From contig JAGAAY010000089.1 in the NCBI GenBank assembly GCA_017615065.1, positions 1 to 51,293 on the forward strand: 51,293 bases of DNA, given 5' to 3'. Positions 1 to 8,263 of this stretch are shown here, one piece after another (position 1 is the first letter of the stretch; each line of letters begins with the position of its first letter). The notes under the pieces are model-generated. The model saw only the letters and a list, made by a program, of their open reading frames with translations, made no database searches and was not told the origin of the DNA. The stretch is from Bacteroidales bacterium. GTDB lineage: Bacteria > Bacteroidota > Bacteroidia > Bacteroidales > UBA932. A program made the translations under genes and the position numbers.

Positions 1-913
1 AGCGGTAGTTCTCTGCGCCCATGCCAAGATTCACGTGCCACTTCATGCGGGTTTCCTTCCACTTCTTGAACCAGTCAAGCTCAGTACCGGGCTTGATGAA
101 GAACTGCATCTCCATCTGCTCGAACTCCCTCATGCGGAAAATGAACTGGCGCGCAACAATCTCGTTGCGGAAAGCCTTGCCGATCTGTGCGATGCCGAAA
201 GGAATCTTCATACGGCCGGTCTTCTGCACGTTCAGGTAGTTCACAAAGATGCCCTGGGCCGTCTCCGGACGCAGATAAATGAGGTTGGCGCCATCGGCAG
301 TGGAACCCATCGATGTGGAGAACATCAGGTTGAACTGACGCACCTCCGTCCAGTTGCAAGTGCCGCTGATGGGGCATACGATGTTGCAGTCGATGATGAT
401 CTGGCGATACTCCGCAAAGTCATTTGCTTTTTCGGCAGCCACGTAGCGGTTGTGAACCTCGTCCCACTTCGCCTTCTCGCGAAGAACGTTGGGATTTGTG
501 GCGCGGAACTGCGCCTCGTCAAAGGCGTCGCCGAACTTTTTGCGGCCCTTGGCCACTTCCTTCTCGATCTTTTCCTCGATCTTGCCCAGGTAATCCTCGA
601 TCAGGACATCGGCCCTGTAGCGCTTCTTGGAGTCCTTGTTGTCGATGAGGGGGTCGTTGAACGCACCCACATGGCCGGATGCCTCCCAGATGCGGGGATG
701 CATGAAAATGGCCGAATCGATACCCACGATATTCTCGTTGAGCCTGGTCATAGCCTCCCACCAGTAGTTCTTGATGTTGTTCTTGAGCTGCACGCCCATC
801 TGGCCGTAGTCGTACACGGCTGCAAGGCCGTCATAAATCTCGCTGGAGGGGAATATGAATCCATACTCCTTGCAGTGGGCTACCAGCACCTTGAAAAGTT
901 CGTCTTGTGTCAT
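1..913 (-). CDS. glyS: Glycyl-tRNA synthetase, 3' part cut by window edge
   Basis: Charges tRNA-Gly with glycine in the cytoplasm. The visible 304 codons are the N-terminal part of the protein; the C-terminal part lies beyond position 1. It starts MTQDELFKVLVAHCKEYGF and contains the class II core with the segments GFIFPSSEIYDGLAAVYDYG, RPETAQGIFVNY, FGIAQIGKAFRNEI and FRMREFEQMEMQFF, typical of the single-chain alpha2 (eukaryote/archaea-like) GlyRS that Bacteroidota use instead of the alpha2beta2 enzyme. The start ATG at 913 is the first in frame after sufE and matches the family start. The gap to sufE is 16 bp, so it is probably the last gene of the sufS-sufT-folK-sufE-glyS run. Identity is secure from the motifs. 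Confidence 0.95.
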   Translation of the reverse strand, partial: MTQDELFKVLVAHCKEYGFIFPSSEIYDGLAAVYDYGQMGVQLKNNIKNYWWEAMTRLNENIVGIDSAIFMHPRIWEASGHVGAFNDPLIDNKDSKKRYRADVLIEDYLGKIEEKIEKEVAKGRKKFGDAFDEAQFRATNPNVLREKAKWDEVHNRYVAAEKANDFAEYRQIIIDCNIVCPISGTCNWTEVRQFNLMFSTSMGSTADGANLIYLRPETAQGIFVNYLNVQKTGRMKIPFGIAQIGKAFRNEIVARQFIFRMREFEQMEMQFFIKPGTELDWFKKWKETRMKWHVNLGMGAENYR

Positions 914-929
914 ATAGCGTATTATTTTG

Positions 930-957
930 TCATTTCGAGCGTAGCCGAGAAATCTCT
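930..957. repeat. REP-like palindromic element at the 3' end of sufE
   Basis: The plus strand reads TCATTTCGAGCGTAGC followed by CGAGAAATCTCT. It is an imperfect palindrome (ATTTCG / CGAGAAAT arms). From memory, words of the type TCATTTCGAGCGnAGnCGAGAAATCT are widespread dispersed repeats in Bacteroidota and other genomes. Here it overlaps the end of sufE and gives both the stop and the last eight or so codons. Only this copy is visible in the window. Confidence 0.6.
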
Positions 958-1343
958 TTTATTGTGTTAATCATTGATACCAGCCCGTTGGCTCTTGTTG
1001 GCGAAAGGTTTTCCTTTAGGCCGATCTCGCCGATGAAGGCGAAGTCGTCATCGGCAATTTCCTCGGGCGTGAGGCCGGAGTAGACGCTGATGAGGAGCGA
1101 GATGATGCCTTTGGTGATGATGGCATCGCTGTCGGCGGTGAACCACAGGAGGCCGTCGCGAAGTTCGGCATCCAGCCACACGCGGCTCTGGCAGCCCTTG
1201 ATGAGCCTGTCTTCTGTCTTTTTCTCCTCCGGGAACGGCTCCAGCGCCTTCCCCAGCTCAATCAGGTACTCGTACCGGTCCAGCCACTCGTCATACAACG
1301 AGAAGTCCTCGATCACCTTATTTTTCCTTTCCTCTTTTGTCAT
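930..1343 (-). CDS. sufE: SufE family sulfur-transfer protein
   Basis: Accepts persulfide sulfur from the cysteine desulfurase SufS and stimulates it during Fe-S cluster assembly. At 137 aa it has the usual SufE length. The catalytic cysteine is Cys51 in the motif IKGCQSRVWL, and the N-terminal DEWLDRYEYLIELGK and the middle SDAIITKGIISLLISVYSG are typical of the family. It sits 4 bp after folK and 16 bp before glyS, in an operon that begins with sufS. The last residues, about EISRLRSK, are encoded by a REP-like palindrome (930-957) that also supplies the stop codon, so the native C-terminus was probably replaced by repeat insertion. The catalytic region is untouched. Confidence 0.93.
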   Translation of the reverse strand: MTKEERKNKVIEDFSLYDEWLDRYEYLIELGKALEPFPEEKKTEDRLIKGCQSRVWLDAELRDGLLWFTADSDAIITKGIISLLISVYSGLTPEEIADDDFAFIGEIGLKENLSPTRANGLVSMINTIKEISRLRSK

Positions 1344-1347
1344 ATTC

Positions 1348-1791
1348 TCAAACTATCTCCCTGAGGGGAATTTTTACAAAATCACGCTCGTCGATCAGCG
1401 GATGCGGGATTTTGAGCGTGGGCTCGTTTATGGTGTATTTGCCATAATAGAGTATGTCGATGTCGATGGGGCGGTTGTGGTACTCCCGCTTTCCGTCGGG
1501 GCCGATGGCGGGTTCGTCGCTGCGGCCCATCTGTTTTTCGATGCGCTTCACCGTGTCTAGTATGCTCAAGGCGTGCTCCGCGGGGCTTCCTTTGCGGGGA
1601 AGGCGGAACACCACGCACTGGTTCAGGAAATCGGGCCCGTCAAAGCCCCAGGCGGGGGTTTCGATTATCGAGGACGCTTTTTTCGGCAGGGTGCCGAAAG
1701 CATCGGCCATCATTGCCACGGCCGCAGCGAGGTTGTCCTCGCGGTCGCCCATGTTTGAGCCAAGGCCGAAGTATACGTCCACCCTTTCCAT
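1348..1791 (-). CDS. folK: 2-amino-4-hydroxy-6-hydroxymethyldihydropteridine diphosphokinase
   Basis: Transfers pyrophosphate from ATP to 6-hydroxymethyl-7,8-dihydropterin in folate synthesis. The 147-aa protein starts MERVDVYFGLGSNMGDRE, with the family's GLGSN(M/L)GDR signature. It has the ETPAWGFDGPDFLNQ segment at about 45-59 and the HNRPIDIDILYYG block near residue 107, which carries the metal-binding Asp residues (R-P-x-D-x-D). The final IPHPLIDERDFVKIPLREI matches the family C-terminus. It lies 1 bp after the sufT-like gene and 4 bp before sufE, so it is co-transcribed with Fe-S genes without an obvious pathway link. folA and thyA, other folate genes, are 42 kb away. Confidence 0.95.
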   Translation of the reverse strand: MERVDVYFGLGSNMGDREDNLAAAVAMMADAFGTLPKKASSIIETPAWGFDGPDFLNQCVVFRLPRKGSPAEHALSILDTVKRIEKQMGRSDEPAIGPDGKREYHNRPIDIDILYYGKYTINEPTLKIPHPLIDERDFVKIPLREIV

Positions 1792-1792
1792 C

Positions 1793-2176
1793 CTAGTCGT
1801 TCAGTTTGCTGTAGTCGTCTTCCTCATAGTCCAGACCTAACTCCACGCGGGCCTCTTCGGACAGCATGCTCTTGTCCCACACGGGCTCGAAGGTGAGCTC
1901 GATGTCACATCTGGTAACGCCGGGCACGCCTTCCACGGCCAGCTTTGCCTCTGCCATAACCTGATCTGCCATGGGGCAGTTGGGGGCCGTGAATGTCATC
2001 AGCAGGGATACCTCGCGAGCCTTGTTGATGTTCAGCTCGTAAATCAGGCCCAGGTCGTATATGTTCACCGGAATCTCCGGATCATACACCTCCTTAAGCG
2101 CCTGAATCACAGCCGCATACATCGGCTGCAACTCCTTCACGTCCTCTGCCGTCAATATGTTGTTTTCTTCTGTCAT
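1793..2176 (-). CDS. SufT-like / MIP18-family (DUF59) Fe-S assembly protein
   Basis: A 127-aa protein of the MIP18/DUF59 family, which helps mature Fe-S proteins. It carries the conserved VYDPEIPVNIYDLGLIYEL block (about residues 30-48), then LLMTFTAPNCPMADQV with the conserved cysteine, and a VWDKSMLSEEARVELGL tail typical of bacterial SufT-like members. An in-frame extension reaches upstream to 2305, but the start at 2176 is preferred because it overlaps the sufS stop in an ATGA arrangement (2173-2176), because the extension would lie inside sufS, and because family homology begins soon after this Met. The product probably works with SufS and SufE. The family is sure; the exact SufT name is inferred from context. 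Confidence 0.88.
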   Translation of the reverse strand: MTEENNILTAEDVKELQPMYAAVIQALKEVYDPEIPVNIYDLGLIYELNINKAREVSLLMTFTAPNCPMADQVMAEAKLAVEGVPGVTRCDIELTFEPVWDKSMLSEEARVELGLDYEEDDYSKLND

Positions 2177-3399
2177 ACCAACATGCCTATCGCCTTCTCC
2201 AGGCATTGCGTAAAATACTCCGCCTCTTCCATCGTATTGTACGGAGCGAACGACGCGCGCAACAGCCCCGTGACGCCAAGGCGGTCCATCAGGGGTTCCG
2301 CGCACATCTGGCCGCTGCGGAGAGCGATGCCCATTTTGTCCATTATAAGGGCAAGGTCCTCGTGGTGCGCGCCCTCCACTTTGAAGGAGAACAGGGGCAC
2401 CTTGCGGTCCATTTCCGCAGGACAGCCATACAGGGTTATTCTGGGATGGTTGTCCAGATAGTCGTATATATATCCCTTTATATTCTCCTGATTCTCAACG
2501 AGTTCTGCATCACTAAAGCACTTATCCAGCAGGTCCAGTGCGGGCACAAGCGAGGGAACGGCGTTTATGTTCTGAGTGCCGGCTTCAAACTTGCCTGGAA
2601 GCTTTGCCCATGTGCTGCCGGTAAACTTCACGGTTTCTATCATTTCTCCGCCGCCCATGAACGGTGGCATCGCGTCCAATAACAGCCGTTTTCCGTAAAG
2701 CACGCCTGTACCGCTGGCCGCGAACAGCTTATGGCCGGAGAACACGTAGAAGTCACAGTCCAATTCCTGCACGTTCACGCGGCGGTGAACCGCACCCTGG
2801 GCACCATCGACAAGCACCGGAACGCCGTTTTCATGGCAAATCTGAGCGATTTCCCGGATGGGATTCTCTATGCCGAGAACGTTGGAGACGTGCGTTACAG
2901 CCATCAGGCGGGTATTGTGAGTGATGAGACTGCGCAGATGGCCGATTTGCAATTCGCCGTTGTCATCCACCTCCAGAACCTTCAGCGTAGCCTTTTTGCG
3001 CTCGCAAAGGAGCTGCCAGGGGACGATGTTGGAGTGGTGTTCCGCCTCAGTGACGATTATTTCGTCGCCCTCGCCCACAAAGGCCTCGCCGAACGAATAT
3101 GCAACAAGATTGATGGAAGCCGTGGCGCCGGAAGTAAAAACGATCTCCTCCGGATGCGCCGCGCCGATGAACTCCTGCACTCTCCTTCGGGCTCCTTCGT
3201 ATGCGTCGGTTGCGTCCTGCGCCATCTTATGAACGGCCCTGTGAAGGTTGGAATTCGCTGTGTTACAAGACGTTACAAAAGCGTCGACAACACTTTTAGG
3301 GCGCTGTGACGTGGCGGCGTTGTCCAGATAGACAAGGGGCTTGCCATATACTTTCGTGTCCAGAACAGGGAACTGTTCCCGTAGTTGTTGAGGTTTCAT
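2173..3399 (-). CDS. sufS: SufS-type cysteine desulfurase
   Basis: A PLP enzyme that removes sulfur from cysteine as a persulfide for Fe-S clusters. At 408 aa it has the standard length. The sequence shows the N-terminal YLDNAATSQ(R/K)P, EAEHHSNIVPW with the PLP-stacking His, VDGAQGAVH with Asp198, SGHKLFAASGTGVLYG with the Schiff-base Lys224, and RSGQMCAEPLM with catalytic Cys366. The RSGxxCA loop is that of group II (SufS) enzymes rather than IscS. It is first in the operon with sufT-like, folK, sufE and glyS. The scaffold genes sufB, sufC and sufD are not in the window. A -7 box (3419-3426) lies 19 bp upstream of the ATG. Confidence 0.96.
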   Translation of the reverse strand: MKPQQLREQFPVLDTKVYGKPLVYLDNAATSQRPKSVVDAFVTSCNTANSNLHRAVHKMAQDATDAYEGARRRVQEFIGAAHPEEIVFTSGATASINLVAYSFGEAFVGEGDEIIVTEAEHHSNIVPWQLLCERKKATLKVLEVDDNGELQIGHLRSLITHNTRLMAVTHVSNVLGIENPIREIAQICHENGVPVLVDGAQGAVHRRVNVQELDCDFYVFSGHKLFAASGTGVLYGKRLLLDAMPPFMGGGEMIETVKFTGSTWAKLPGKFEAGTQNINAVPSLVPALDLLDKCFSDAELVENQENIKGYIYDYLDNHPRITLYGCPAEMDRKVPLFSFKVEGAHHEDLALIMDKMGIALRSGQMCAEPLMDRLGVTGLLRASFAPYNTMEEAEYFTQCLEKAIGMLV

Positions 3400-3404
3400 T
3401 ACGT

Positions 3405-3436
3405 CTTGTATAAGTCTACAAATTTACATAATTTTG
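3405..3436 (+). promoter_or_regulatory. ruvA promoter, possibly leaderless
   Basis: CTTG (3405-3408, one mismatch to the -33 TTTG), a 20-bp spacer, then TAATTTTG (3429-3436), a full -7 match. The ruvA ATG at 3441 begins only 5 nt after the box, so the transcript start should coincide with the start codon and the mRNA may be leaderless. Confidence 0.6.
3419..3426 (-). promoter_or_regulatory. -7 box of the sufS operon promoter
   Basis: On the minus strand this reads TAAATTTG, a full match to the Bacteroidota -7 consensus TAnnTTTG. It is 19 bp upstream of the sufS ATG. I see no clear TTTG at the -33 distance. It lies 2 bp from the opposing ruvA box, so the two promoters share their cores. Confidence 0.6.
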
Positions 3437-3440
3437 CGAT

Positions 3441-4028
3441 ATGATAGATTATATTAAAGGACAAATTGCAGAACTCACGCCCACGGCCGTCGTGGTGGAA
3501 TGCTACGGTGTTGGTTACAACATCCTCATCTCCCTGCAAACATACGAAGCCCTTCAGGGCAAGGCCGATGCGAAAGTGTACATCCACCACTATCTCCGGG
3601 AAGACGAAGAACTCTACTATGGTTTCGCCACCCGGGACGAGCGCGAACTCTTCCGCCTCCTGATCAGCGTCTCCGGCATCGGCGCCAGCATCGCCCGTAT
3701 GCTTCTGTCGTCCTTAACATCCGAGGAACTGCGCAGCGCAATCCTCTCGGAAGACATCCATAAAATCAAGAGTGTCAAGGGAATAGGTGTAAAGAGCGCC
3801 CAGCGCCTTGTGCTTGAACTCAAGGATAAAATCGTCAAAGGAGCCGGGGCCGATTCCCCCGCACTCTTCTCCACCGGCACACCTGCCGTTGTGGACGAAG
3901 CCACCAACGCCCTGGTCATGCTTGGCTTCACCAAAGCAAGCATCGCCAAAGTTATGCCTTCACTGCTGAAAGAAAATCCCTCCGCCAGAGTCGAAGACCT
4001 CATCAAAGCGGCTTTGCAGAAACTATAG
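3441..4028 (+). CDS. ruvA: Holliday junction branch migration subunit RuvA
   Basis: Binds four-way junctions and loads the RuvB motor during recombinational repair. The 195-aa length is normal. It starts MIDYIKGQIAELTPTAVVVE, followed by the OB-fold with VHHYLREDEELYYGFATRDER-like sequence (residues about 49-68), two helix-hairpin-helix motifs (ISVSGIGASIARMLLSS and VKGIGVKSAQRLVLELKDK), and the C-terminal UBA-like RuvB-binding domain (EATNALVMLGFTKASI). ruvB lies 13 kb away on the other strand, so the two are not an operon. It converges on mnmG with a 9-bp gap, and it is one of only two plus-strand genes in the left arm. Confidence 0.97.
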   Translation: MIDYIKGQIAELTPTAVVVECYGVGYNILISLQTYEALQGKADAKVYIHHYLREDEELYYGFATRDERELFRLLISVSGIGASIARMLLSSLTSEELRSAILSEDIHKIKSVKGIGVKSAQRLVLELKDKIVKGAGADSPALFSTGTPAVVDEATNALVMLGFTKASIAKVMPSLLKENPSARVEDLIKAALQKL

Positions 4029-4037
4029 TATACAAAG

Positions 4038-5897
4038 CTACCTGCCGAAATAGACAAGCAATACGGAGATGTCGGCGGGGGAGACGCCAGAGATGGATGA
4101 AGCCTGCGCTATTGTGGCGGGTTGGTAGCGCTTGAGTTTTTGGCGGCATTCGATGGAGAGCCCCTGGATGCGGTCGAAGTCAAAATCGGCGGGGATTTTG
4201 ATGTATTCCAGGCGCTCGTTCTTTTCTGCCTGCTGGCGTTCGCGGTCGATATAGCCGGAGTATTTCAGGGCGATCTCCACAGATTCCACAACTTCCCGCG
4301 AGAATGTTCCACATGGAACAATTTCCAGCAATTCCGACAAAGACAGTTCGGGGCGGGACACCAGTTCTGAGAGGTGCTTACTTTCCGAAAGCGGCGTTGA
4401 TTCCTTCGAAATCAGCAACGATTCCACCTCTGCCGGACGCACCTTTTTCGCTGCAACAAGTTCTCCCAACTTCTCCACTTCTTCCTGTTTGCGACACATT
4501 GCGGCATAACGCTCTTCGCTTGCCAAACCCAAATCATGCGCAATAGGGGTGAGCCTGAAATCGGCATTATCCTGCCTCAGCAATATACGGAATTCCGCTC
4601 GCGAAGTGAACATGCGATATGGCTCATCCACGCCTTTATGAATAAGGTCGTCGATAAGAACGCCGATGTATGCCTGGTCGCGCCTGAGCACAAACGGATC
4701 CTGCCCTGAAAGCTTCCTGTGGGCGTTTATTCCCGCCATGATACCCTGGGCTGCGGCCTCTTCATAGCCAGTTGTGCCGTTAACCTGACCGGCTAAAAAC
4801 AGATTCTCAACAGCTTTGGACTCCAGGGATAAATGCAAATATTGCGGGTCGAAATAGTCGTACTCTACTGCGTACGCCGGCTTGAAAATCTCAACATTCT
4901 CCAAGCCTTCTATCGCATGCAGCGCCTCGAGCTGGACCTCCAGCGGGAGAGAAGAAGAGAAGCCCTGCAGATAGAATTCCAGCGAACCGGCACCCTCGGG
5001 CTCAAGGAAAAGCTGGTGCGAATCCTTGCCTTCGAACGTGCGAAGTTTGTCCTCAATGCTGGGACAGTAGCGCGGCCCGCGACCATGAATCATTCCCGTG
5101 AAGAGTGGCGAGCGGTCAAAGCCCGTGCGCAAAATATCGTGAACCCGCTCGTTGGTTCGCAGCAGGTAGCAGTCCATTTGCGGACGCCCTCCCTGAACCG
5201 CCGACTCGCAAGACAGGAAGGAAAATCTCTCCGGGTCCGGATCGCCGAGCTGGCGCTGAAGCTTGGACACATCAACCGAACGAATGTCGATACGCGGCGG
5301 GGTTCCGGTCTTCATCCGGAAGGTGGGAATACCCAAAGCGGCCAGTTGTTCGGTTAGACCGTAAGCCGCCTTCTCGCCGATGCGCCCTCCTTCGAAACTT
5401 TGCTGGCCGATGAACATGCGGCCGTTCAGGAAGGTTCCGGCGGTTAAAACAAGTGCCCGACACTTGAAAATTGCCCCGGTAACAGTCTTAACTCCCGCAA
5501 TTTTTCCATTCTCAAAGAGGAAATCGCTCGCAAAATCGGCGTAAATCTTTAAGTTACAATTACTTAGGAGTGTTTTAAGCCAAACGGCGGAAAACTTCTG
5601 TTTATCGCATTGCGCACGCGGACTCCACATCGCCGGCCCCTTTGAGCGGTTTAGCATCCGGAACTGCAGCGTTGCCGCATCTGTGACCAACCCCATCCAT
5701 CCGCCAAGCGCATCGATCTCACGAACGATCTGGCCCTTGGCGATTCCGCCCACGGCGGGATTACAGGACATCTTGGCGAGCCCCTGCAAATCCGGCGTCA
5801 CCAGCAGCACGCGCGAACCCAAGCCCGCAGCCGCCATCGCAGCCTCGCACCCGGCATGTCCGCCTCCCACTACAATTATGTCGAAACAATTCTCCAT
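4038..5897 (-). CDS. mnmG: tRNA uridine-5-carboxymethylaminomethyl modification enzyme MnmG
   Basis: With MnmE, the FAD enzyme MnmG makes the cmnm5 modification at wobble U34 of tRNAs. The FAD-binding dinucleotide fold opens with [19 protein letters not shown], followed by [22 protein letters not shown], the [13 protein letters not shown] loop, [11 protein letters not shown] and [16 protein letters not shown], all diagnostic. I chose the Met at 5897, giving 619 aa, because homologues begin about ten residues before GGGHAG. An in-frame ATG six codons upstream (5915) is possible. It follows ybeY on the same strand with a gap of about 35 bp and is likely co-transcribed. The C-terminal helical domain is intact. 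Confidence 0.96.
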   Translation of the reverse strand: MENCFDIIVVGGGHAGCEAAMAAAGLGSRVLLVTPDLQGLAKMSCNPAVGGIAKGQIVREIDALGGWMGLVTDAATLQFRMLNRSKGPAMWSPRAQCDKQKFSAVWLKTLLSNCNLKIYADFASDFLFENGKIAGVKTVTGAIFKCRALVLTAGTFLNGRMFIGQQSFEGGRIGEKAAYGLTEQLAALGIPTFRMKTGTPPRIDIRSVDVSKLQRQLGDPDPERFSFLSCESAVQGGRPQMDCYLLRTNERVHDILRTGFDRSPLFTGMIHGRGPRYCPSIEDKLRTFEGKDSHQLFLEPEGAGSLEFYLQGFSSSLPLEVQLEALHAIEGLENVEIFKPAYAVEYDYFDPQYLHLSLESKAVENLFLAGQVNGTTGYEEAAAQGIMAGINAHRKLSGQDPFVLRRDQAYIGVLIDDLIHKGVDEPYRMFTSRAEFRILLRQDNADFRLTPIAHDLGLASEERYAAMCRKQEEVEKLGELVAAKKVRPAEVESLLISKESTPLSESKHLSELVSRPELSLSELLEIVPCGTFSREVVESVEIALKYSGYIDRERQQAEKNERLEYIKIPADFDFDRIQGLSIECRQKLKRYQPATIAQASSISGVSPADISVLLVYFGR

Positions 5898-5932
5898 CTT
5901 AAACAACGAAAACAATGATAGAATATACCATC

Positions 5933-6355
5933 TTATTCCATTGTTTTCAACAGTTCCAAATACTCATTCTCTTTCATCCGCATCTCGGCAATATCGGCAT
6001 CGGTGTGGTCGTCGTAGCCGATCAGGTGCAGGACGCCGTGGACTATTACGCGGTGAAGTTCCTCGTGGAACATTGTGCCATATTCGGCGGCGTTGGCCCG
6101 TACGGTATCCACGGATATGAACAAATCGCCGTTCAGGACTTCTTCTTCGCAATAGTCGAAGGTTATGATATCGGTATAATAGTCGTGGCCAAGGTATTTG
6201 CGATTGACGTCCAGGATTACCGGATCCGAGCAAAAGATCACCGAAATGTCGCCTATGCGGCAGCCTTCGCGGAGGGCCACTTCTTTTAGCCAGCGCGCCA
6301 CAAGCCGCTTACCTTTCAATACAAACGCCGTATCCTGGGTATAAAACGATACCAT
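5933..6355 (-). CDS. ybeY: Endoribonuclease YbeY (rRNA maturation factor)
   Basis: A zinc-dependent endoribonuclease involved in 16S rRNA 3' maturation and ribosome quality control. The 140-aa protein has the family's zinc motif near the C-terminus, [19 protein letters not shown], where the three histidines bind zinc. The core [21 protein letters not shown] is also typical. The loop has GYDDH where many members have GYDH, which keeps the third His one residue later and resembles Bacteroidota homologues. It is divergent from hflX with opposing -7 boxes between them. mnmG follows in the same direction. Confidence 0.95.
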   Translation of the reverse strand: MVSFYTQDTAFVLKGKRLVARWLKEVALREGCRIGDISVIFCSDPVILDVNRKYLGHDYYTDIITFDYCEEEVLNGDLFISVDTVRANAAEYGTMFHEELHRVIVHGVLHLIGYDDHTDADIAEMRMKENEYLELLKTME

Positions 6356-6371
6356 AATCCAAAAATTTCCA

Positions 6372-6379
6372 CAAAATTA
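6372..6379 (-). promoter_or_regulatory. -7 box of ybeY-mnmG promoter
   Basis: Minus-strand TAATTTTG, a full TAnnTTTG match, 16 bp before the ybeY ATG. No clear -33 TTTG is present. It is separated by 2 bp from the opposing hflX box (6382-6389). Confidence 0.55.
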
Positions 6380-6381
6380 GC

Positions 6382-6389
6382 TAAATTTG
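6382..6389 (+). promoter_or_regulatory. -7 box of hflX promoter, possibly leaderless
   Basis: Plus-strand TAAATTTG, a full -7 match, followed by CGGAT and the hflX ATG at 6395. With transcription starting about 4-6 nt after the box, the start codon would be at or near the 5' end of the mRNA. Confidence 0.55.
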
Positions 6390-6394
6390 CGGAT

Positions 6395-7579
6395 ATGAGC
6401 GCATTCAAGACAGAAAAAGCGGTGTTTGTGGGCGTCGTGCTGGAAAAGGGCGGCGAGGCAAAGGTGCAGGAATACCTGGACGAACTCAAGTTCCTTGCGG
6501 AAACCGCAGGGGCTATCGGTGACAAGATGTTCACCCAGCGCATGGACAGGCCGGACAAAGCCACTTATATCGGCACCGGAAAACTCGAAGAAGTTAAGGC
6601 GTATTGCGAAGCCAACGAAATCCAGTACGTCATTTTCGATGACGAACTTACCGGAACACAACAAAGAAATATCGAAAAACAGATAGAGTGCAGCGACGTC
6701 ATCGACCGGACCAGCCTCATCCTTGAGATATTCGCACAGCGCGCAAAAACGTCATACGCCAAGATGCAGGTTGAGCTTGCGCACTACCAGTACATGCTCC
6801 CCCGCCTGGCCGGCATGTGGACCCACCTGGAGCGCCAGAGGGGCGGCATGGGCACCCGCGGTGGTATGGGTGAAACCCAGATAGAGGTCGACCGCCGTAT
6901 CGTCAAACAGAGAATCAGCAAGCTCAAGGACGACTTGAGAAAAGTAGACCGACAGATGGCCACACAACGCAGCAACAGAGGCTCTCTGGTGCGCCTGGCC
7001 CTCGTAGGCTATACCAACGTCGGGAAGAGCACTTTAATGAATCTCCTGGCTAAATCTGACGTCTTTGCGGAAAACAAACTCTTCGCCACCCTGGACACCA
7101 CCGTGCGCAAAGTGGTCATCGAAAACGTCCCCTTCCTCCTCAGCGACACCGTAGGCTTCATCCGCAAACTCCCCACCCAGCTGGTAGAAGCCTTCAAAAG
7201 CACTCTTGACGAGGTCAGAGAGGCCGATATCCTCCTCCATGTGGTGGATATCTCCCATCCCGGCTTCGAAGAGCAGATGGAAGTGGTTGAGAAGACGCTC
7301 CGCGACATCGGCGCCGGCGAGAAACCCCAGTTCGTCATCTTCAATAAGGTCGATGCCTACAGCTATGAACCCTACGACGAGTTCTCCCTCACGCCAAAAC
7401 AGCCCGTAAACCTAACCCTGGAAGAGCTCAAAAACAGCTGGATTGCCGCGGAAAAAACTCCCTGCATATTCATCTCCGCAAAAGAGAAAATCGGCATAGA
7501 AAAACTCCGCAGCGACATCTACAAGATGGTTTCTGAAATCCACGCCGGCAGGTACCCGTTCAACAATTTCCTTTGGTAA
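6395..7579 (+). CDS. hflX: GTPase HflX
   Basis: A ribosome-associated GTPase that splits stalled or stress-arrested 70S ribosomes. The 394-aa protein has the HflX N-terminal domain (about 10-115), the signature RTSLILEIFAQRAKTSYAKMQVELAHYQYMLPRL (split here only for naming: about residues 105-138), a glycine-rich GGMGTRGGMGETQIE segment, then the G domain with GYTNVGKST (205-213), DTVGFIRKLP and NKVDA. The stop at 7579 lies 20 bp inside the end of the convergent toxin gene. It sits in the left arm but points toward the putative origin-proximal side, against the local strand bias. Confidence 0.96.
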   Translation: MSAFKTEKAVFVGVVLEKGGEAKVQEYLDELKFLAETAGAIGDKMFTQRMDRPDKATYIGTGKLEEVKAYCEANEIQYVIFDDELTGTQQRNIEKQIECSDVIDRTSLILEIFAQRAKTSYAKMQVELAHYQYMLPRLAGMWTHLERQRGGMGTRGGMGETQIEVDRRIVKQRISKLKDDLRKVDRQMATQRSNRGSLVRLALVGYTNVGKSTLMNLLAKSDVFAENKLFATLDTTVRKVVIENVPFLLSDTVGFIRKLPTQLVEAFKSTLDEVREADILLHVVDISHPGFEEQMEVVEKTLRDIGAGEKPQFVIFNKVDAYSYEPYDEFSLTPKQPVNLTLEELKNSWIAAEKTPCIFISAKEKIGIEKLRSDIYKMVSEIHAGRYPFNNFLW

Positions 7580-8003
7580 AAAGATCCAGGAATTGATGTG
7601 GAGTATATACTGAAGGAAGGGTTAATTCAGAAGACAACCCTTTCTTTATGGAATAATCTTTAGTGTTGCGGGTTATTATACAGTCGCACCCTCCTTTTTG
7701 CGCACAAACCGCCTGAAGGACATCCTCAAAGTCGCGACCTCTCATATATATTGCCGATTGTAGCATCTCTGAATCCATCGGCAAAACCTCTACCATCGTG
7801 GAGAGAAATTTAAGATTAACCTTTGCCATATCCTGGCCGACGGTTTTTCTGTATATATAGGCGGCGTTGATCATTGTCAGCACCGACACACAGACCGAAA
7901 CCCCACCGGACTCCTGCAATTCGAAGATGCTGCCGCATTCTATATAACCATCTCTTTCCAGAAGTAAATCCAGAAGAACATTCGTGTCGAGAAATACTTT
8001 CAT
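7560..8003 (-). CDS. PIN-domain toxin (VapC-like)
   Basis: A predicted PIN-fold ribonuclease, 147 aa. The N-terminal KVFLDTNVLLDLLLER carries Asp6 and Asp12 of the acidic metal site, DFEDVLQ (91-97) the next acidic group, and the C-terminal CDCIITRNTKDY (106-117) the last Asp. These are the hallmarks of VapC-type toxins that cleave RNA. It overlaps the antitoxin gene by 4 bp (ATGA at 8000-8003), so translation is coupled, antitoxin first. Its 3' end overlaps the convergent hflX by 20 bp. The target RNA cannot be told from sequence. Confidence 0.88.
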   Translation of the reverse strand: MKVFLDTNVLLDLLLERDGYIECGSIFELQESGGVSVCVSVLTMINAAYIYRKTVGQDMAKVNLKFLSTMVEVLPMDSEMLQSAIYMRGRDFEDVLQAVCAQKGGCDCIITRNTKDYSIKKGLSSELTLPSVYTPHQFLDLFTKGNC

Positions 8004-8251
8004 TTTGAAAGAAGATATTGAAGACGGTCGTCTTTGATGGCCTCCAAATCAATTGTTTCGGGCCTCGCAGAACCCACCAATCTCCTTACAGAGGGACTCA
8101 AAAAAGGCGTTTTCCTGTTTTTGGACGCCGCCTCTTTCTCCAACATTTCTTCAATAAGCCTCTTTAAAGAAATCTTTCTCCTTGATGCCTCGGCGCTTAG
8201 CGTATAAAATACAGGAGCTTTAATGTCGATGAGTTTTCTGATCGCTTCCAT
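8000..8251 (-). CDS. Antitoxin partner of the PIN toxin
   Basis: An 83-aa protein just upstream of and overlapping the PIN toxin. Its N-terminal MEAIRKLIDIKAPVFYTLSAEASRRKISLKRLIEEMLEK-like stretch looks like a ribbon-helix-helix DNA-binding fold (a beta strand followed by two helices), and the basic, then acidic, C-terminal part fits a toxin-binding tail (ARPETIDLEAIKDDRLQYLL). I cannot name the antitoxin class with certainty. It has its own canonical promoter with a 12-bp palindrome in the spacer, as expected for autorepression by the toxin-antitoxin complex. Confidence 0.8.
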   Translation of the reverse strand: MEAIRKLIDIKAPVFYTLSAEASRRKISLKRLIEEMLEKEAASKNRKTPFLSPSVRRLVGSARPETIDLEAIKDDRLQYLLSK

Positions 8252-8263
8252 ATATATTTTTTA

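Noticed and set aside
35..970. Plus-strand open frame of 311 codons
   Set aside because: It is the antisense shadow of glyS and sufE. The protein has no family motif, and the opposite strand gives clear GlyRS and SufE.
2177..2305. Upstream extension of the sufT-like gene
   Set aside because: It lies inside sufS and adds unrelated residues; family homology starts after the Met at 2176, which overlaps the sufS stop as ATGA.
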